In this document: one piece after another, positions 59,713-64,000 of the stretch
Layout: the number at the start of each line of letters is the position of its first letter
Position numbering within the stretch: position 1 is the first letter of the stretch
Notes under the pieces: generated by a model
Database searches by the model: none
Seen by the model: the letters and a program-made list of their open reading frames with translations, nothing else
What the model was told of the DNA's origin: nothing
Source of the DNA: Vigna angularis
Taxonomy: Eukaryota; Streptophyta; Magnoliopsida; Fabales; Fabaceae
Assembly (NCBI RefSeq): GCF_016808095.1
Contig: NC_068976.1
Location: forward strand, 32,606,371-32,670,370
Length of the DNA: 64,000 nucleotides
Reading direction: 5' to 3'
Translations under genes and position numbers: made by a program

Positions 59713-60860
59713 ATATCAAATTATAAATTTAGATGATAAAAAGATATAAATAATTAAAACAAAAAATTACATAAATATAAAAAATAATAAATTTTTTTAT
59801 TATTGATATATTCAATCCACCTTTTAGCCAACTCAAATAATTTAATTTATATATTAAATGAATTAATATCAATTTAACTCACTTTTAAAAATATTGAGTT
59901 TTTTTAGTACAATTCAATTCAAATCTATAATAAATCGGATTCATTCATTGACAAAACCTATTTTGAAATTTCTGACAATAACTTAAACATTATTTAAGAA
60001 ATTTATGTATGGTATTATTTGAAGAAAGGACTGTTCATTGTTAGGTTATCATTTTACAACGTGTAGTATTGTAGAAAATAGTTTATACATATTATATTAG
60101 TGAAGTACAAAAGTTGAATCTTTTTATTATAAATTAAATATAAAATTAAGAAATTTTTACTGACGAAACATATTTAATTTTAAATTTCATCGGAAGTATT
60201 TTAGAAGTACATACGTGAATCATACTTTAAGCTCACACCGTCTAATTTTATTTATTATCATTGATTAGATTGGATGTACTCTTCTGTACAACATTATGCA
60301 GCTTTCACTTACTAAATTAAAGTTTCACGGCTGCCTGCGTTTGTTTATTGTGATGTTTTAAGACATCCATGGTTAGAAGATGTTGTTGATGTTAAGTACT
60401 TTTCATTTGTTCCTATCATATATAAACGCAGTTTCAGAATAAGAAATAGTAATTAGAGATTTTTAAATAAAAAACACAAAAGTAATTTTATCTATCTATA
60501 AATAAAAGAATTTAATTAACTTGAAAAATAATAAAAAAACTTAAAAACCTAAAAAGCCACCATGTAAGGAAAACTTAAAAACAATTGTTTATGATTAAGC
60601 ATGGTCATGGATATCCAAGTTGGTCCCATTACTCGCTGAAACAGCTTTGTTTTATTTTCAGATAAAAACATGAAAACAATTTTCAGTACAAACAAAGTTC
60701 AGGGACTGTGTAATTATAAATATCATGACAATAAATTTAAATTATTTTGGTTTAAACACTCATTTTCCTTAACAGAATAAAATCTTTATTGCAATTAAAT
60801 AGAATTATTATACTGCTTCTGTAATAAATTACACTTATTTAATTTATCACAAGAAAATTG
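59713..60860. other. AT-rich intergenic DNA, no gene seen
   Basis: Nothing supportable. Confidence 0.55.
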
Positions 60861-61179
60861 TTAAGTTAAGGTTTAATCATTCACTAAGTCTCTATTTTCG
60901 CATGGAATCTTAATTTCGTCCCTTTCTTTCTGAAAATATCAATTGGGTCCCAATTTTATGAAAATTGCAACAAATGGATCCTTTCCGTTAAATAGTGTCA
61001 AACGGCGTTAAGTGTTGTATGACCTGGTATGCTGACAGTGTTATTTTTAACACACGTGTCATTACGTGGATAAATTTTATTATTTTAAATTTTGAATTAA
61101 AAATTAAATTAAAATAGGGGAAATTCAATTAGGGCAAAGTTGGCAATTCAATTACAGAATCTCATTCTCTCTGCAATGA

Positions 61180-61490
61180 TAATGTATTCCGGCGACGTCT
61201 CCTCTTGGACCCCATGTTTTCCGGCACCAGTCCACAGCCACTCCCCTCTCAACCCTTCCCATTTTCGCGGACTGACGACCCAACCCTAATTCCGCAAACC
61301 GCATAGCCTCCAAAAATCCTTGTCCCTAAAATCGAACCCTCTCAACCTTTCAAATTCTTCCCCAATACCATCCCACCCCCCTTTCTCCGCCTCCCGCAGC
61401 TCCGCTCCCCGGAGCAGCCCCAGCAGAAACGGCAGCGTTTGGAGTCTCCGGTGATCCCGCAAAGCAACCTGGCTCGACAACGCAGACAGA
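61180..61490. other. Second GC-rich cargo segment of the Pack-MULE, unidentified
   Basis: Pro/Ser-coding style in several frames; the + strand has LRSPEQPQQKRQRLESPVIP. No family is assigned. It abuts the FLZ fragment, suggesting capture from a second locus. Confidence 0.35.
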
Positions 61491-61499
61491 AGATGAGCA

Positions 61500-61890
61500 T
61501 GAAAATTCTCGAAGATTTGGAGGGTTCGAGGGTTGAATTGGCGGAACCAAACACAGATTTAGGTGATTGAGGAGAGACTGTCGGATGAGACAGTGGAGGA
61601 TTCTGAATCTTAAGCTGGGATCCAAAGAGAATCATTCTGCTTTGTGACTTTGATGTTACTTCCCCAGGTCTATTGTCGTCAACAAGAGCATCAACAAGAC
61701 CCTTTGAATCCAATTTATCCCAATAACGCTTGTGTTCGCCAACTGGGGTTCTGGGGCTGTTTGTTTCTGACCTGAAAGGGTTTTTCAAGCCAGACAAAGG
61801 CTTACTGTCGAGTATAGAGGTTGGACTCATCGCAGTCTCAGTTTCACACAACACTTTCGATGTCAAATTGGCGAATAGCTTAAGAGAACT
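61500..61890 (-). pseudogene. Captured FCS-like zinc finger (FLZ/DUF581) gene fragment
   Basis: FLZ proteins are plant adaptors that bind SnRK1 kinase. From about 61890 on the minus strand the reading is SSLKLFANLTSKVLCETETA, MSPTSILDSKPLSGLKNPFR, SETNSPRTPVGEHKRYWDKL and DSKGLVDALVDDN, then RMILFGSQLKIQNPP and SANSTLEPSKS. These are the conserved N-terminal blocks of the MARD1-like FLZ group (MSPTSILD, NSPRTP, KRYWDKLDSKG..LVDALV, LFGSQLKI). The diagnostic FLZ zinc finger (…FCS.C) is absent. An open frame starts inside the TIR (61908) and continues past the FLZ part into the other cargo to 61342, a potential chimeric protein of 188 residues. Confidence 0.87.
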
Positions 61891-62136
61891 AAAGAAAGAC
61901 GATACCAAAATAATATAATTTCACCACGTTCCTAATGACACGTGTGTTAAAAATAACACTGTCAGCATACCAGGTCATACAACACTTAACGCTGTTTGAC
62001 ACTATTTAACGGAAAGGATCCATTTGTTGCAATTTTCATAAAATTGGGACTCAATTGATATTTTCAGAAAGAAAGGGACGAAATTGAGATTCCATGCGAA
62101 AATAGGGACTTAGTGAATGATTAAACCTTAAATTAA

Positions 62137-62682
62137 CTGATAATAATATATTTGTTCTAAATTTATACTTTTTAAAAATTACATTTGTCATTAATACTTT
62201 TATCATTTCTAAATCTTATATTAATACAGATACTTTAGTCTGCTATAAGTAAAATAAAACACAAATTATGAATTTAAGGGCACAAAAAGAAACAAACATT
62301 ATTTCTAATTTGACTGAGAGCTATAAAAATAAATGAAAATAGTATCCCCTCAATATTTGATAAATGTGTTTGTTCAGTAGTAATTTTGAATTACACAATA
62401 AATTATGGTTAAAAGGGCTTTTTTTTTTAAGAAATTGCTGTTTTTCTATGTATTGTTCTGAGCTTAAAACATGTTGACATAATCACTGATAATCTTCTTG
62501 AGTATTTTATATATTCGTTTTCCATGCGCCTTCTGGTTGGAAGGTTGGCATTAATGCAAAGTCTGCACTGTCAAAGAGTTAGGAAACCATAAATTTCTAT
62601 TCAACTCCTCTTCTTCTCCCCAAAAAAAATCCAATCTTGCCATAGTTGCTCTGTCTGTTTTCTTGTGGGATAGCCATCATCA
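62137..62682. promoter_or_regulatory. Upstream region of the last gene
   Basis: AT-rich distal part. A CT-rich leader-like stretch at 62600-62680 lies directly before the start codon. No specific promoter element was assigned. Confidence 0.4.
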
Positions 62683-63916
62683 ATGGAACAAGAAACACAT
62701 CAATGGGTGCATCCTCATGAAGAAGAAGAAGAAGAAGAAGGAATGATGGAAGATGGTGCTTTGATAAGAAAGAAATTTGAGTCACATAGCAAGGATGGTC
62801 TCGTCACTGAAAGAGTAGCATCCTTCTCCTCATCCTCTTCCTCCTTCTCTTCTAGTAGCAATGACAGTGAGCATGGTAATGGAATTTGTCCAGTGGTCAC
62901 AGCCCCAGATGGATCTCCTGTTCAGAAAGATGAAGAAGCTTCAGAGATAAGAAATGGTGGTGAAAATTTCAACCATGTTAATGGTGATAAATCAGATTAT
63001 GAAGCTGTTGGGCTTGCACAAGTGGCAGAGTTTGCAGGAGAACCAACAAATGTAGAGGCCATAAGTGGTTTCAATATGCCACAGAATATGAACAGTGTTT
63101 ATTTTGATAAGCAACAAGGTACCTCGCCTCCTCCTTCTCTTTCTTGGATTTTTGTTTTTTGTTTTGTTGTACTATAGCATCCTGTTTGCGTTAAAGGATC
63201 TGGTTCGTGGTTGATAGAGTGCAGTTCTCTTTCGGTTTTTTAAGTTGTATTACACTTTTTTCAGGAAGCCACTGTTGTGTGTTTGTTGTTGCATCACTTT
63301 CGTTCCCAATGTTTTCTTCTAATTAAGTTATTAAGTTGTTGTGAACTGTGATGTGTGTATGAGTTCTAGCAAGGTTTTGAACTGTGGTTGCAAGTGAGGC
63401 CGTAGAGACTCCATACACCTTGACTTTGTGGCTAAAATGGCTGTTGTTCTAAAAAATCTTTGTCCTAGTCTTGGTGTTCTGAAGTTCTGGTTGTGTCCAT
63501 GGTTTAGCTTGACAATAGACTGGGTTTAGGTAGTTAAAGATAGTCCTCAATCCATATTGGTGTTGTGGACCTCAAATTTTCTTTCCTAGCTTACTGATAA
63601 CATGTGAACAAAGATAATATCCTACATAGATGAGTTAATTGGAACTAACCAAAAATATTGGACACAAAGTCTGCTTGACTGAAATGTTTTTCTGTTATCA
63701 AATTTCTGGAAATTAGTTTCCTTTTTCTGATGTTCAGTAAAATTTTGTCACTTTTTATGCTTGAAGGAATGTGGAAATGTCACCACTGCACATGGACCAA
63801 GAGATTTGACAGTCCTTGGACTGTGCCAAATTGGAATCTTAAGGGTTATCCTGAATTGATGATGAGTGTCAGACATATGATTCAACATGCACCATGTTTT
63901 GTTTATGAAATTAAAG
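62683..63916 (+). CDS. Uncharacterised plant protein, 5' part (runs off the window)
   Basis: Exon 1 is 62683-63118 and exon 2 is 63767-63916, with GT-AG borders and matching phase (G|GA). The first 195 residues are visible and the gene continues beyond 64000. The N-terminus has an acidic run (E13-E19, from a GAA repeat) and a Ser-rich patch (about residues 47-60, SFSSSSSSFSSSS). Exon 2 reads GMWKCHHCTWTKRFDSPWTV, then PNWNLKGYPELMMSVRHMIQ and HAPCFVYEIK. C150-H151-H152-C153 may be half of a metal site. I do not recognise the family. The strongly protein-like second exon and exact splice phase make it a real gene. Function unknown. Confidence 0.8.
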
Positions 63917-64000
63917 GTCAGTAGATTGCAAGATTCTAGAACGTACATTAGCAGTTCCGACCAGCATAGTTGAATAGCCTTTTAAACGGATACATCTCCA

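Larger units (their letters stand above)
60870..62127. mobile_element. Pack-MULE with ~197-bp TIRs carrying FLZ fragment
   Basis: The ends are GGTTTAATCATTCACTAAGT on both sides in inverted orientation. The TIRs (60870-61066 and 61931-62127) differ at only about four positions over ~190 bp by eye, so the element looks young. The flanks TTAAGTTAA (60861-60869) and TTAAATTAA (62128-62136) are a 9-bp duplication with one change. There is no transposase. The cargo is a minus-strand FLZ gene fragment (61500-61900) plus a GC/CT-rich segment at 61180-61490. Confidence 0.92.

Noticed and set aside
61342..61908. FLZ frame as a functional gene
   Set aside because: It lacks the FLZ zinc finger, lies wholly between MULE inverted repeats and runs into unrelated cargo. 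Annotated as a captured fragment.

Overview
The window is nuclear DNA from a flowering plant. It is AT-rich, with spliced genes (GT-AG introns) separated by layers of transposable elements. The repeats point to a legume, probably a Phaseolus/Vigna/soybean relative: SIRE-type copia LTRs studded with TCGATT/TCGACT motifs, and a TRIM whose LTR begins TGTTGGAAGTCCCACAT. That taxonomic placement is inference from repeat type.

Three host genes can be supported, all on the + strand. (1) 32219-35200 is ATG13, the regulatory subunit of the autophagy-initiating ATG1 kinase complex: 3 coding exons, 593 residues, and a probable 5'-UTR intron. (2) 40684-43153 is a peptidase C78 (ZUP1/UFSP-like) cysteine protease: 6 coding exons, 423 residues, an N-terminal C2H2 finger and Cys/His/Asp catalytic residues. 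(3) 62683 to beyond 63916 is the 5' part of an uncharacterised plant gene with acidic and Ser-rich N-terminal tracts and a CHHC motif; it continues past the window.

Region by region: 1-660 is a decayed copia reverse transcriptase (- strand). 809-5512 holds three Mutator-like elements with perfect 9-bp target duplications. The first carries a fragment of the pre-rRNA processing gene TSR2, and the second an antisense NET-domain fragment of a GTE/BET gene. 5590-5818 is an exportin-2 (CAS) remnant, and 5970-7107 a CACTA element with internal repeats. 7112-12900 is LTR-like and AT-rich DNA with a strong hairpin and a ~48-bp tandem repeat. 12918-21403 is a TRIM remnant, a SIRE-like gag pseudogene, and an LTR pair with a solo LTR nested in one copy. 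21404-30647 is layered LTR debris, including a Ty3/gypsy element with two ~480-bp LTRs and an inserted copia relic. 37585-38605 is another 9-bp-TSD element with palindromic repeats, 39200-39970 a gypsy gag pseudogene, 46190-47375 more LTR debris, 48642-51136 a clean solo LTR, 53222-54777 a CACTA-like element, 57865-59703 a MULE with GC-rich cargo, and 60870-62127 a young-looking Pack-MULE carrying an FLZ (DUF581) gene fragment.

The host genes do not form an operon or pathway cluster. The most notable theme is repeated gene-fragment capture by MULEs: three recognisable host genes (TSR2, GTE, FLZ) and further GC-rich cargo that I could not identify. Coordinates of exons and element ends were derived by hand from splice sites, reading frame and target-site duplications; no alignment or database search was run.
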